A DNA stretch of 64,000 nt from Rhodanobacteraceae bacterium (GCA_016708465.1 JADJFT010000001.1:310001-374000); one strand, 5' to 3'. Shown: positions 44,999 to 54,974, counted from the first letter of the stretch. Notes: generated by a model from the letters alone, not told the origin. A program made the numbers and translations.

Positions 44999-45982
44999 AT
45001 GCGCCAGCGCTTGTTCGATCCGATCATCGCGTCCGAGATCACCCCCGAGTCCGCCTATATGCAGCGTCGCACGCTGATGAAGGGCCTTGCTGCGGGGCTG
45101 ATTGCCGGCTTGGCCGGCTGCGAACACGAGGTCGAGGCCAAGGCCGAGACACCGGTCCTGCCGACGCCAAAACCCGAAATCCCTGGCCTGAAGACCTGGC
45201 CGGGCAGCTCACGCGAAACACGCACCAGCTTCCGCGATGTCACCAGTTACAACAACTATTATGAGTTCGGCACCGGCAAGGGCGATCCGGCGGCACGCTC
45301 CGCAAACTTCAAGCCACGACCGTGGACGCTCGAAGTAGCTGGCGAAGCCGAAGTGACCGGACGCTTCGACCTTGATGACCTGCTTAAAGGCATGGCGTTC
45401 GAGGAACGCATCTATCGACTGCGCTGCGTCGAGGCGTGGTCCATGGTCATCCCTTGGAATGGGTTTCCGCTGGCCAGCCTGCTGAAGCGCTTCAAACCGA
45501 CGTCAAAAGCCAAGTACGTGCGTTTCGAGACGATCGAACGCCCTCGCGAAATGCCGGGGCAGCGTTCCGCGATCATCGACTGGCCGTATCGCGAAGGCCT
45601 GCGGATCGACGAGGCAATGCATCCGCTCACGCTTCTTGCGGTCGGTGTTTACGGACGCTGGCTGCCCAACCAGAACGGCGCGCCGCTGCGTTTGGTCGTC
45701 CCGTGGAAATACGGATTCAAGAGCATCAAGTCGATCGTCAAGATCCACTTCTCGGAAACGCAGCCACCAACCAGTTGGAACGTGATGGCACCAGACGAAT
45801 ACGGCTTCTACGCGAATGTGAATTCAGCCGTCGATCACCCACGCTGGAGCCAAGCGTCCGAGCGCCGGATCGCCGAAGGCATGTCGATCTTCAAGGCACG
45901 CATCGCGACCACATCCTTTAACGGCTATGCCGAGCAGGTTGCAGCGATGTACACGGGTCTCGATCCGCAAACCCTCTACTAA
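44999..45982 (+). CDS. msrP: Protein-methionine-sulfoxide reductase, molybdopterin subunit MsrP
   Basis: 327 residues from ATG 44999 with GGAGGT upstream. MsrP (YedY) repairs oxidised methionines in periplasmic proteins using a molybdopterin cofactor. A twin-arginine signal ([13 protein letters not shown], Arg23-Arg24) is present, and the Mo-ligating Cys is in [18 protein letters not shown]. Unusually the signal ends GLIAGLAGC, which fits a lipobox (Leu-Ala-Gly-Cys41), so it could be a Tat-exported lipoprotein. The partner msrQ starts 5 bases after the stop. Confidence 0.92.
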   Translation: MRQRLFDPIIASEITPESAYMQRRTLMKGLAAGLIAGLAGCEHEVEAKAETPVLPTPKPEIPGLKTWPGSSRETRTSFRDVTSYNNYYEFGTGKGDPAARSANFKPRPWTLEVAGEAEVTGRFDLDDLLKGMAFEERIYRLRCVEAWSMVIPWNGFPLASLLKRFKPTSKAKYVRFETIERPREMPGQRSAIIDWPYREGLRIDEAMHPLTLLAVGVYGRWLPNQNGAPLRLVVPWKYGFKSIKSIVKIHFSETQPPTSWNVMAPDEYGFYANVNSAVDHPRWSQASERRIAEGMSIFKARIATTSFNGYAEQVAAMYTGLDPQTLY

Positions 45983-45987
45983 CGCTG

Positions 45988-46566
45988 GTGCGCATCGCCG
46001 TTACCAAAGTCGTGCTGTTCTTGCTTTGCTTGGTGCCAGCGGCGGTGTTGTGCTGGGATGTTTTCGTCGGCGATCCCGGCCCGGACCCGGTCGCACGCAT
46101 CGTGCACGAGACTGGCGCTTGGACACTGCGCTTCCTATTGATCACGCTGACGATTACTCCGTTACGTCGATTCAGCGGCTGGAATCTGCTGATTCGCTTC
46201 CGGCGCATGCTGGGCCTTTACGCGTTCTTCTATGCCTGCCTGCATTTCGCGAGCTATCTGTTGCTCGATCTCGGTGCATTCTGGGCGCAGTTGCTCACTG
46301 ACATCGTCAAGCGACCGTACATCACCGTCGGATTCAGCGCCTGGCTGTTGCTGGTGCCACTGGCGATCACCTCCACCAATGCGATGATGCGCCGACTTGG
46401 CAAACGCTGGCAGACGCTGCATCGACTGAGCTATCTGATTGCCGTCTTGGGCGTTCTGCACTTCTTATGGCTAGTCAAGGCCGACTTGAGCGAACCATTG
46501 ATCTACGCGGCGATTCTGGCCGTGTTGATGCTGTTGCGCTGGCGGCGACTCAGCGGCCGGAACTGA
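45988..46566 (+). CDS. msrQ: Haem b membrane subunit MsrQ
   Basis: 192 residues with about six membrane helices. Family features are TGAWTLRFLLITLTITPLRR, FRRMLGLYAFFYACLHFASY and KRWQTLHRLSYLIAVLGVLH, with the conserved haem-binding histidines. MsrQ passes electrons from the quinone pool or flavin reductase to MsrP. A GTG start at 45988 is chosen because it gives the standard length. The last 17 bases overlap convergently with the FHA gene. Confidence 0.92.
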   Translation: MRIAVTKVVLFLLCLVPAAVLCWDVFVGDPGPDPVARIVHETGAWTLRFLLITLTITPLRRFSGWNLLIRFRRMLGLYAFFYACLHFASYLLLDLGAFWAQLLTDIVKRPYITVGFSAWLLLVPLAITSTNAMMRRLGKRWQTLHRLSYLIAVLGVLHFLWLVKADLSEPLIYAAILAVLMLLRWRRLSGRN

Positions 46567-47437
46567 GCAGAGCGGCGACAGCGACCGCGATCAGCGCACC
46601 GACCACGATCAACAACCAAGGGCTGCCGGGCTTCGCAGTAGCCGCTTCGGCGACTTTGTCGGTCTTGTAACTTTGCTCAGCATCCAGTCGGATCGCCTGC
46701 AAGGTTTGCGTGACCTCTACCCTGGGTTTGGCGCTGATGTCCTGCACGTCCAAGCCGAGCGGGCGTGTCGGTGTGCCGGGGGCTTCGATCAGGAAACGGT
46801 TGCGGTCAAACGCCAACTGGTCACCAGTAAATAGCACCGCATCGCGCACCTGTACGCCGTTGACATAGGTGCCATTTGCGGAACCGAGGTCGCGCAACCA
46901 GATGCCAGCTGGCGTGGCTTCGACCATCGCGTGGCGACGCGACATCTCCGGCTCATCGAGTACCAGATCGCAGTCGTTGCCGCGCCCAATCGACAGGCGG
47001 CCAGCGATCGCGATGACTTTGCCGAAATACGGACCGGAGACACCGCGCAGCACGGCCTTCGGTGGTGCCATGCGATAGCGGGTTTCGTTGTTTTGTTCGG
47101 ACATGGGCTCTTCAGGGCTACTCGTGGGCGGAATGCGGCTGGTGATGTATTGATCGCTGTCGGGTTTGACCGCGATCAGCACATTGCCGAGGCTGAGCAA
47201 GTCGCCGACTCGAACGATGGCCTTTTCGCGCACCGGCCGTGCATTCAAGTGGGTACTTTCGGCGCCTTCACGAACGATCAACGTGAGGCCGCGGCGATCG
47301 AACAACAGCGACGCGTGGATTGGGCACACGCCTTCGCCATTGACGACGACCGCATTGGACGCAGCCGAACCCAACGAGGTTTCACCCTCGCGGAGCATGA
47401 CATCGGTTTGTTCACCGTGCGGAAAATGGAGCCGCAT
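46550..47437 (-). CDS. FHA-domain protein with two FHA modules and a C-terminal membrane anchor
   Basis: 295 residues. The first FHA-like module (about 1-95) is divergent (TSLGSAASNAVVV, CPIHASLLFD). The second (about 130-215) is canonical: RLSIGRGNDCDLVLDEPEMS, RRHAMVEATPAGIWLRDLGS and ANGTYVNGVQV with the Gly-Arg, Ser, His and Asn-Gly residues that hold phosphothreonine. A C-terminal helix (PWLLIVVGALIAVAVAALLS) anchors it. It is the last gene of an operon with a receptor Ser/Thr kinase, so it is the obvious candidate reader of that kinase's products. Confidence 0.87.
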   Translation of the reverse strand: MRLHFPHGEQTDVMLREGETSLGSAASNAVVVNGEGVCPIHASLLFDRRGLTLIVREGAESTHLNARPVREKAIVRVGDLLSLGNVLIAVKPDSDQYITSRIPPTSSPEEPMSEQNNETRYRMAPPKAVLRGVSGPYFGKVIAIAGRLSIGRGNDCDLVLDEPEMSRRHAMVEATPAGIWLRDLGSANGTYVNGVQVRDAVLFTGDQLAFDRNRFLIEAPGTPTRPLGLDVQDISAKPRVEVTQTLQAIRLDAEQSYKTDKVAEAATAKPGSPWLLIVVGALIAVAVAALLSSGR

Positions 47438-47491
47438 ACACCGCCGTATCCGTCGACTTCGCCGAAATGTAGCACAGCGCCCGGCGCTGAC

Positions 47492-48550
47492 TCACCAGCG
47501 CGCGTTGAGTTCGAGGATAAAGCGATCGACGTCCTCGCTGATGCCATCGCGGTTCTCGCGAAACATCGAAAACTGAGTATTCCAAATCTCGTCGATGCCG
47601 TAGCCGACCCAAAGCATGTGCCCCTTGGCAAAGCTGTGGAACCACCAATCGTCCTCATTGAACGCGGCCATTGCGGCATCGCGCTGTATGCGCTGTGCGG
47701 CGAAACCATATTCCCAACCCATCGGCTGCAATTTGTCGCCGAGGACGGCGGTGAATCGTCCAGCTTCATTGTGGTCGTCGGCACCGGTATTGCGCGCAAC
47801 ATCGGCACGCAGCGCCAGTGGCCAGCTGGCAACGGTGGTATGCAGCCCGGCCTGCAGATCGACGATGTTGTATTCCGACAGCAGCAGCGCGCCGGCACGA
47901 CGATTGGTGCGCGCGAGACCGTTCAAGGTCAGTTGATCTAGCTCGGAAAAATCCAGCCAAGCCAGCTGAATGTCACCGCCGAAGTCGCTTCCTTCGCGCA
48001 AGAACCAGCCGACCTGCAATGCCGCGATGCGTGACTCATCGTCATACAGATGCGTACCGGCGAAGTAGCCAGCGGTCAGCGCGAGGCGGTCGAAATCGCC
48101 AGTGGCGATGCTATGCGACACACTTGCACCGATTGGGCGCAGATCCGAATCCCACAGCATCGGCGTCAACGACAACGGCATCGCGCTGCGGCCGACCAGC
48201 AGACTGGTGTTTTCAGCGAGGTTCCAACGCAAATAGAGCTCGTCCAGGTTCAGCGCATCGCTACGTTCGTTGTCATTGTTGCGGCGGTTGTCGCGATTGG
48301 CATCACTACCGAGCGCACCTTCCAATGCGATGCCGAACTCGAGATCGTCGAACATACGGTGCGCCCCGAAGCGAAAACGGCTGCGGTTGCGTTCGACATC
48401 ATCGCGACCGGCCAAATCCTGGACATGATCGACACGCAGCTTCAGGTCGCCATACCAAGACCAATCGCTGGGCGCGACATCGTCCTGAGCCAACAGCGGC
48501 AACGACAAACCGAGGCTTGCGACCGAACACAGCAACTTGCAAATTTTCAC
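47492..48550 (-). CDS. Putative outer-membrane beta-barrel (alginate-export/porin-like) protein
   Basis: 352 residues with a signal peptide (about 1-21, KICKLLCSVASLGLSLPLLA) starting at GTG 48550 behind AGGAG. The mature part has alternating amphipathic strands rich in aromatics (GIALEGALGSDA, LDELYLRWNLAENTSLLVGR, HSIATGDFDRLALTAGYFAG) and ends with an aromatic residue (RFILELNARW), as outer-membrane barrels do. It resembles alginate-export (AlgE-like) or phosphate-type porins, but I do not identify the substrate. It starts 22 bases downstream of the receptor kinase stop. Confidence 0.68.
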   Translation of the reverse strand: MKICKLLCSVASLGLSLPLLAQDDVAPSDWSWYGDLKLRVDHVQDLAGRDDVERNRSRFRFGAHRMFDDLEFGIALEGALGSDANRDNRRNNDNERSDALNLDELYLRWNLAENTSLLVGRSAMPLSLTPMLWDSDLRPIGASVSHSIATGDFDRLALTAGYFAGTHLYDDESRIAALQVGWFLREGSDFGGDIQLAWLDFSELDQLTLNGLARTNRRAGALLLSEYNIVDLQAGLHTTVASWPLALRADVARNTGADDHNEAGRFTAVLGDKLQPMGWEYGFAAQRIQRDAAMAAFNEDDWWFHSFAKGHMLWVGYGIDEIWNTQFSMFRENRDGISEDVDRFILELNARW

Positions 48551-48572
48551 ATTGATCTCCTTGTCACGAGGT

Positions 48573-51277
48573 TCATGCGCGCAACTGCGCCAGCGCGGCG
48601 CCCAAGTCGTCGACGCTTTGGAAGCGGTCATCCGCACGCCGCTCAATACAACGCAGAATCAACGCTTCCAGCCCGGCTGGAATCTCCGGCCAGTACTCCG
48701 ATGGCTTGATCGGCGCCTGCTGCATCTGCGCCATGTAGATTTCCATCGTGTTGCTGCCGGTGAACGGCAGTTTGCCGCAAAACATTTCGCACAGCAGCAC
48801 ACCGCTGGCATAGATATCGGCTCGATGGTCGACATCGTCGCCCGCCAACTGCTCCGGTGCCGCGTAATGCGGCGTGCCGACGAACATGCCCTGCTGGGTA
48901 TGTCCGGGTTCGGAACGCCGAATCGGTCGCGCGATGCCGAAATCCATCAGCTTGGCATTGCCGCTGGATTCGAGAATCAAGTTCTCGGGCTTGATATCCC
49001 GGTGCAACACGCCGACCTCGTGCGCGGCACCGAGCCCCGCACACAACTGCTTCGCGATGCGCAGTCCGGCAGAAAACGGAATGCGCCCGGCCTGCTTGAT
49101 CAGATAGCGCAGCGTCATGCCACGGACGTATTCCATCGAGATGTAAGGGCGCCCGTCGGACTCCCCGAAATCGAAGGTGCGCAAGACGTTCGGATGGGTG
49201 ATTTTGCGCGCCAGTTTGATTTCACTCTTGAGCCGATCCAACTGCTCGGCGTCCATCACTGCGGCACCGCGCAGCATCTTGATGGCGACGATGTCGTCAA
49301 GCTCGAGATCGCGGGCCTTGTAGACCACGCCCATACCGCCGGCACCCAGTTCGGATAGCACTTCGTAACGACCGGCAAACACGCTACCGAGCAAAATGTC
49401 TTGCACGCCGCCGCGCTTAGTCGCAGCGATCGACGTACCAGGCGTGACAACCGTGGTGTAGTCACCGCCGGAGCCGGGGGCTTTCGCCAGTAATGGTTCC
49501 AACGCATCAAGCCGCGCCACATCCAGAACTGGAAAGGCGCGTCCGCTGACCAACCCGGTTGCGGCCTGAGTGTCATGACCGCAGATCAACTTGACTTGGT
49601 CCAACATCGGTTTGGCGACCAGTATTTGGTGCTCGCTCGATTCGGACAGTAGACGATCCAACTGGTACAGCGTGCCGCCGCCCGCCACCGGCACGGAACC
49701 GCCGGCGATCGTGAGCAAGCCTTCAACCACATCGCCTTCATGAACGGCAAATGCCAACGATGCCGACAAGGCATCTGGCAGGTTCGCATCACGACGCAGG
49801 AATCGCGCGGTGCGCAGCGCTCGGCTCAAAGATGCCTCACCAGAGAATCCGAGTACCGCACGAAACCCGTTGAAGGCAAGCACGTGCGCCATTGCTCGAC
49901 GCGCTGCATCATCGACGGCCAGTGTGAACTGCTCGATGCCATCACCGAGACGGTCGGCCTGATCGCGCGTGACTGGCTTGGCCAACGCACGGCAATCGAT
50001 TCCAAGCACGATACGGGTTGCGAGGTCGGGAGCGCGCGTTGCCGGGGCGGCACTGATCGCGCGCGACTCGACGTTCCCTTGCGTCTTCCGCTCACTCGAC
50101 GGCTCGGGCAGGAAGCGCGACAGATTGGTGACGTACCCTTCGATGTCGGATTTTTCGCGCAGATCGGAAAGCAAATGGTCGAAGGCGCGTGATAGACGCG
50201 CCAATTCATCGTTCCCGGCAATGCTGAGGCGAGTTTGATAGTGGCCATCCGCGGCCAATTCGGCGGCATCGGCCAGCGTGCGCACCGGTTTTAGTAACGC
50301 GCGCGCCAGCAGGTAGGACAAGGGCAAGGCGGCGAGTAGCGAACCGATACCGGTTGCCAGAACAAGATTGAGAATGCGCTGAAACCCAGCATAGGCACGA
50401 TCGCGCGAGGTCAGCGATACCGTTGCGCCGAGCGCGCCGCCGGCATCTGCATCAACCGGGCCGACCCGGCCGATCCAGTCGCGGTCGCCGAGGTGCACGT
50501 CGATCCGATCCAACGGCTTGGCTTCTGCGATCGCCTCGCGCACGTCGGTGTGCGCGGCAAGAAATCCAGTCAGTGCCTCCGCGGTATCTGCATCGAGACT
50601 GCTGGCACTCAACACCACCGATCATCATCGACGAAGACGTAGGCGACATCGGCGCCGCTGACTTTGCTGATATCTGCGGCAAGCCGATCGTCGATCGATT
50701 CGCCCAGCACCAAGAAGCCGAGCAGATCGTCGCCCCGCAAGATCGGCATCACCGCCGCCTGCAGCAGCACATCGCCTTGGCGCCACAGGCCCGAGACCGG
50801 TGTCGCCTCGCTGATGGCCGATGCAAGAAACACGTCGCCGGAGAGATTTTGCTTCACCGCTTCGGTTTCGTCAGTGCGCGCCAACACTTCGCCGTCGGCG
50901 TCGAGGAAGATGCCGAGATCAAATCCGTATTGCTCGCGCCGTTCCGACAGCAAATCGGCGAGCGACATGGTGCCGCCCATTGCGTCACCGAGCCCAAGGT
51001 CGACGTCGGTAGAACTCTCGAAATACTGGACGATCGCCGGATCTTGCGCGATGAATTGCACCAAATTCTGCACCTGCTGCAACTGCGATTGCTTGGTGTT
51101 GGCTTGCACGCCAGAACTGGTGTCGAGGGTGCGCTGAACACTTTGCTCAGCGATTTTTCGCCCCTGAAAATAGGTGATCGCAACCGCAGCACCCACTGCC
51201 AGCGTGATCAGGACCGCGCACACCAAGAAGATCTGCGCGCCAAGCGGCAGGCGGAAGCCGGGCTTAGTAATGGGCAT
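48573..51277 (-). pseudogene. Transmembrane Ser/Thr (Hanks-type) protein kinase with sensor, HAMP and cyclase-like domains, frameshifted
   Basis: About 900 codons in two frames. Residues 1-40 hold a membrane helix (IFLVCAVLITLAVGAAVAIT), followed by a periplasmic sensor of about 250 residues, a second helix, and HAMP (RALLKPVRTLADAAELAADG). A class III cyclase-like domain without visible metal aspartates comes next. The kinase has a Gly loop LGAGGMGVVYKARD, Lys in DDIVAIKML, HRDIKPENLILE, DFG in KLMDFGIARP, and APE in TPHYAAPEQLAG. A missing G at about plus 50619-50620 (DDDR then VLSASSLDADTAEAL) splits the sensor. The start at 51277 overlaps the cupredoxin gene by 14 bases. Confidence 0.87.
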
Positions 51278-51926
51278 TGTGCGCTCTCGCGTAAGGCTTG
51301 CCGAACTTGTTGGAGTGCGCAGGGACACGACGCTTGTTAAGGTCGAGATCGAGCGCGATGGTGCTGCCCTTGGTCACACTGACCTGTTGCTTCAGTGGCG
51401 CTCCGCGATCATGGAACACGACGAGCTCGCCGTCGCCTTCAGGCAGACCGTCGAGTCGGAAACGCCCGGCAGCATCGGCACGCGTATAAAACGGCGTATC
51501 CAGCACCAACACAAAACCGAACATGGAATGATGGACGTTGCAATAGACGCGCACTAACCCCGGCTTGCTAAATAGCTCGGTACGGCCATCGCCACGGCTG
51601 TACTGGCCGGTATCGAATGCATTCTCGGGTGAGGTCGAAAAGGCGTTGTGCAGAATCGGGTCTTCATTCGGGAAGCGCACCGAACTCCCGGCGGTGATGG
51701 CCAACACGCGTGGCACAAACTGTTTGCGGCGTGTCGTCATCGTGATCGGCTCAGCAGCGGGCGCGACCAGCACGGGCGTCTGCGGGCGGAAATAGATGAT
51801 TGCCTCGCTCGCTTCTGACTCGCGCAAGGGCTTGCCATTCGCGGACAGACGCAGCGTTCCCGACAGGTCTGCTGCGGTCGCATCAATCATTCCCAGCAGC
51901 AAACAGAGCAAGAAACAAACACGCAT
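51264..51926 (-). CDS. Periplasmic cupredoxin-like protein with a carboxypeptidase-regulatory-like C terminus
   Basis: 220 residues with a signal peptide (RVCFLLCLLLGMIDATAA, about 1-19). A blue-copper type ligand set is present: His in EDPILHNAFS, and Cys, His and Met in LVRVYCNVHHSMFGFVLV. The C-terminal third (TRADAAGRFRLDGLPEGDGE) resembles a CarboxypepD_reg-like beta domain. Similar proteins are sometimes labelled methylamine-utilisation or plastocyanin-like. It is the first gene of the kinase operon. A perfect dyad lies 16 bases before its start. Confidence 0.75.
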   Translation of the reverse strand: MRVCFLLCLLLGMIDATAADLSGTLRLSANGKPLRESEASEAIIYFRPQTPVLVAPAAEPITMTTRRKQFVPRVLAITAGSSVRFPNEDPILHNAFSTSPENAFDTGQYSRGDGRTELFSKPGLVRVYCNVHHSMFGFVLVLDTPFYTRADAAGRFRLDGLPEGDGELVVFHDRGAPLKQQVSVTKGSTIALDLDLNKRRVPAHSNKFGKPYARAHNAHY

Positions 51927-51941
51927 CAGTCATTTCTCCAG

Positions 51942-51966
51942 AGATCATGGGCTTCTGGCATGATCT
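51942..51966. promoter_or_regulatory. Perfect 8-bp inverted repeat in the divergent promoter of the kinase operon and the PHA-system gene
   Basis: AGATCATG (51942-51949) and CATGATCT (51959-51966) flank a 9-base spacer. It is centred about 28 bases from the cupredoxin start and 59 from the plus-strand gene at 52013, a position suitable for an operator acting on either promoter. Confidence 0.45.
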
Positions 51967-52012
51967 TAGCGCAGCACTTCACCGACACCAGCGACTTTCT
52001 ACAGGGCACGGC

Positions 52013-52294
52013 ATGGCGACGATCTCGATTTCCCGTAAGCACAACAAGTCCATGCCCGAGGCGCGTGCTTCGATCGACCGGGTCGCCAAGGGCATCGCCC
52101 GCAAGTTTCAGGTCAGCCACGAATGGCAAGGCGACACCCTGCACTTTTCGCGTCCGGGCGTAGACGGCCATATCGCGCTCGCCAAGGGCAGCGTCAAGGT
52201 CGAGGCCACGCTTGGCTTCCTGCTGATGGTGATTCGCAGCTCGGTAGAAGACGAGATCGAACGCTATCTCGATGACGAGTTTGGACCGAGCTAA
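52013..52294 (+). CDS. Polyhydroxyalkanoic acid system family protein
   Basis: 93 residues starting MATISISRKHNKSMPEARAS. It matches the small PHA-system (PHA_gran_rgn) family by length and by features such as RVAKGIARKFQVSHEWQGDT and HFSRPGVDGHIALAKGSVKV with a C-terminal SSVEDEIERYLDDEFG. The biochemical role is unknown, but relatives occur near PHA granule genes. It converges with the next gene, overlapping by four bases. Confidence 0.8.
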   Translation: MATISISRKHNKSMPEARASIDRVAKGIARKFQVSHEWQGDTLHFSRPGVDGHIALAKGSVKVEATLGFLLMVIRSSVEDEIERYLDDEFGPS

Positions 52295-52995
52295 GCACGC
52301 AGTTCAAACCCGAATGGATCCGGATGCGCCGCCAGCAGACGCTGCATGGCGACGGTTTCCCCAACCGTGATTCTGGTTAGAAACTCGTCCGCTGGCCCCA
52401 TCGCTCGGAACGCACTGAAACCACGTTCAAGAAACGTCTGCAATTCGCCAAAACCGGCACCACGTGCGGGGCCACGCGCCAGTTTGAGCACGCCGAGCAC
52501 GAACGGTTTGCGCACGATCGCTTCCAATTCGCGGCCGACGTTGCCGATCAACGCAATCTGGCGCAAGCGCTGGTCGGCATCGACGCTGGCTCGATAAGCC
52601 TGAGCATAGGCTCCGACATCAATTTCGCCCGCTGACAGATGTTCGGCCATGGCCAAGTCACAGCGCACTGAGATCAAATCCAGTTCCAACGCATCAGACA
52701 ATGAACCGAGCACGCCATTTGGCAACCAGCGCAGCATGGTCGGCAACACTCGCGCCAGATCGCGGTCACGCCAAGTGGTGTCTTCGGCACTGTAGAGATC
52801 GCTCAGGAAGAACTCGGCGGCGCCGCCGTAGCGTGGGTGATCGCGCAGGCTACCGAAGCTACGCCCGAGGCGCGCACTCTGCCAGCGCCGCAAGCGCGAC
52901 AGTTGCGGCAAGCGATTGCGCGGCTCGCGCTCGGGATGGCGCACCTCGTGCAGGTCGCGCAGCAACCCGTGCAAACGATCAGCGATGTCGGTCAT
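52291..52995 (-). CDS. Uncharacterised helical protein, possible FFLEELY-motif family
   Basis: 234 residues from ATG 52995 and no membrane segment. It is rich in Arg and Leu helices. The segment GGAAEFFLSDLYSAEDTTWR resembles what I know as the FFLEELY-motif family (here FFLSDLY), whose function is unknown. Its context between a PHA-system protein and a patatin-like lipase suggests a link with lipid or granule metabolism, but this is inference. It ends in TAG. Confidence 0.6.
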   Translation of the reverse strand: MTDIADRLHGLLRDLHEVRHPEREPRNRLPQLSRLRRWQSARLGRSFGSLRDHPRYGGAAEFFLSDLYSAEDTTWRDRDLARVLPTMLRWLPNGVLGSLSDALELDLISVRCDLAMAEHLSAGEIDVGAYAQAYRASVDADQRLRQIALIGNVGRELEAIVRKPFVLGVLKLARGPARGAGFGELQTFLERGFSAFRAMGPADEFLTRITVGETVAMQRLLAAHPDPFGFELRA

Positions 52996-53098
52996 GGTAC
53001 GGCGCCCCGGTTCGTGTAAACGATAGTCGATCTCAGCGACGACCAGCGTGCATGCTCGGTTAGAATCGAACGACTGCAATGGCCAAGATGGACTCTGA

Positions 53099-54335
53099 AT
53101 GCTGATTGTTCAAGCCTCGATCAAGCCGGTGCGCAAGCGCCGCCATCACCGCATCGGATTGGCTGAAGCCGGCGGCGCCAATCGGCGGGATGTACGAACT
53201 CGGCGCCCTGCGCGCGATGGACGAGGCGATGGACGGTCTGGACATGACCGGTCTGGATGTCTACGTCGGCGTCAGCTCGGGTGCATTCTTGGCCGCAGGG
53301 CTAGCAAATCGCCTCGATACGGCGGAAATGTGCCGGATCTTCCTGACCGATGTCACCGACCAAGAGCGATTCCGCCCGGAAATCTTTTTGCGTCCTGCGC
53401 TCGGCGAATATGCCAAGCGCCTTGCGGCCATTCCGCGCACGCTACTCGGCTGGCTCGGTGATCTCGCGACGCACCCGCTGGACACCAATTTCACCGATGT
53501 CTTCGGTCGCCTCGGCGCACTCATCCCGACCGGTCTATTCGACAACAACGAGATCGAATACTTTCTGCGCAAACTGTTCGAAGCGCATGGGCGAACCAAT
53601 GATTTCCGTGAATTGTCGCGCAAGTTGTATGTGATCGGTGTCGAGTTGGACACCGGCAAAACCGTCCGTTTCGGCAGCGAGGAGTTCGACCACGTCCCGA
53701 TTTCGCGCGCGATCCAGGCCAGCGCCGCCCTACCCGGTCTGTATCCACCGGTCGAGATCGACGGCAAGTTCTACGTCGATGGTGCATTGCGACGCACCTT
53801 GCACGCATCGGTGGCACTCGAAGCGGGTGCGGAGCTGGTACTCGGCATCAACCCCTTGGTGCCGTTCGATGCCGGGCTCGCCACGATCAACCAGCGCAAG
53901 GTGCCGGACAGCTTGGTCGATAGCGGACTGCCAGCGGTGCTGTCGCAAACCTTTCGCACGATGCTGAAATCGCGCATGCAGGTCGGCCTCGACAAGTATC
54001 AAAAATCGCACGAGCACGCCGACCTGATGGTGTTCGAGCCAAGTCCCGACGACGTCGAAATGTTTTTCACCAATCCGTTCAGCTACACCATGCGCCAACG
54101 CGTGGCCGAACATGCCTACCGCGCCACGCTCGATGACCTGTCCCAGCGCCACGACGAAATCGCACCGATTTTCGCGCGCCATGGCATCACGCTGCGCCGC
54201 GATGTCATCGACAATCCCGAGCGCAATTTGATGGAAGGACTCGGGCGGCGCCCACGGCGGACAGATGTCACCGCTCGTCTGCGTCACGCACTCGACGACC
54301 TCGACCACGCGATCCAAGAACGCAAACGTCGCTGA
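53099..54335 (+). pseudogene. Patatin-like phospholipase, frameshifted near the N terminus
   Basis: Patatin-type acyl hydrolase of about 412 codons. The oxyanion loop is split: the first frame gives HRIGLAEAGGA, the next PIGGMYELGALRAM. One base is missing in the GCGGCGCC at about 53176-53182, and restoring it gives the expected glycine-rich patatin start. The catalytic Ser is in VYVGVSSGAFLAAGLAN, and the dyad Asp in KFYVDGALRRT (DGA/G motif). The remainder is intact to 54335. Patatins cleave lipid acyl esters and some act on storage granules. Phasin and PHA-system genes on either side suggest that role here. Confidence 0.87.
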
Positions 54336-54443
54336 GATCGGCGACGCCAAGCCGCCACATAGTGTGATTATTCTAGGCAGTGTGCAGAAGATCCTCGGCA
54401 CAGTGCCGACCTTCGGTTGGCCAACAACTTTTGTGGAGGGAAC

Positions 54444-54947
54444 ATGAGCAAGCCCAAGTTCAAGTCCAAGAGCACATCATCGGCCGCTTCCGCAGCTGCA
54501 TCGAACAAGGCCGGTGCGCTGGTCGAGTCGGCGCAGCAGATCTGGGCCGCCGGTCTCGGCGCATTGAAGAATGCGCAGGGTTCGGGTGGCAAGCTGTTCG
54601 AGAATCTGGTGAAGGAAGGCCTTTCAATCGAACAGAAGACGCGCAAGTTCGCCACCGGCAAGGTTGATGAAGTGCGTGACGTCGTGGAGACCAAGGTGGA
54701 AAAAGTGAAGGAACGCGCCTCCGATACTTGGGACAAACTCGAAAAAGTCTTTGAGGACCGCGTTGCGCGCGCGCTCGGCAAGCTCGGCGTTCCAGGGCGC
54801 GACGAAATGGAAGCGCTGGTTTCACGCGTCGAAGAACTTAGCAAGTCGGTGAAGAAGCTGAACCCGCAGGCCGCCGCTCCGGTTGCCGCGAAAAAAGCGC
54901 CGGCCAAAAAAGCAGCAGCCAAGACCGCCACACGCAAGGCCAAGTAA
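54444..54947 (+). CDS. Phasin-family protein with a basic Lys/Ala-rich tail
   Basis: 167 residues from ATG 54444 with GTGGAGGG upstream. A phasin domain (AQQIWAAGLGALKNAQGSGG, FENLVKEGLSIEQKTRKFAT) and an amphipathic coiled-coil region are followed by VAAKKAPAKKAAAKTATRKA, a histone-H1-like tail as in PhaF. Phasins coat PHA granules, and the basic tail suggests DNA binding that would link granules to the nucleoid. A terminator follows, so it is monocistronic. Confidence 0.87.
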   Translation: MSKPKFKSKSTSSAASAAASNKAGALVESAQQIWAAGLGALKNAQGSGGKLFENLVKEGLSIEQKTRKFATGKVDEVRDVVETKVEKVKERASDTWDKLEKVFEDRVARALGKLGVPGRDEMEALVSRVEELSKSVKKLNPQAAAPVAAKKAPAKKAAAKTATRKAK

Positions 54948-54974
54948 ACATCAGGCGCATCGCGCCGACCGATT

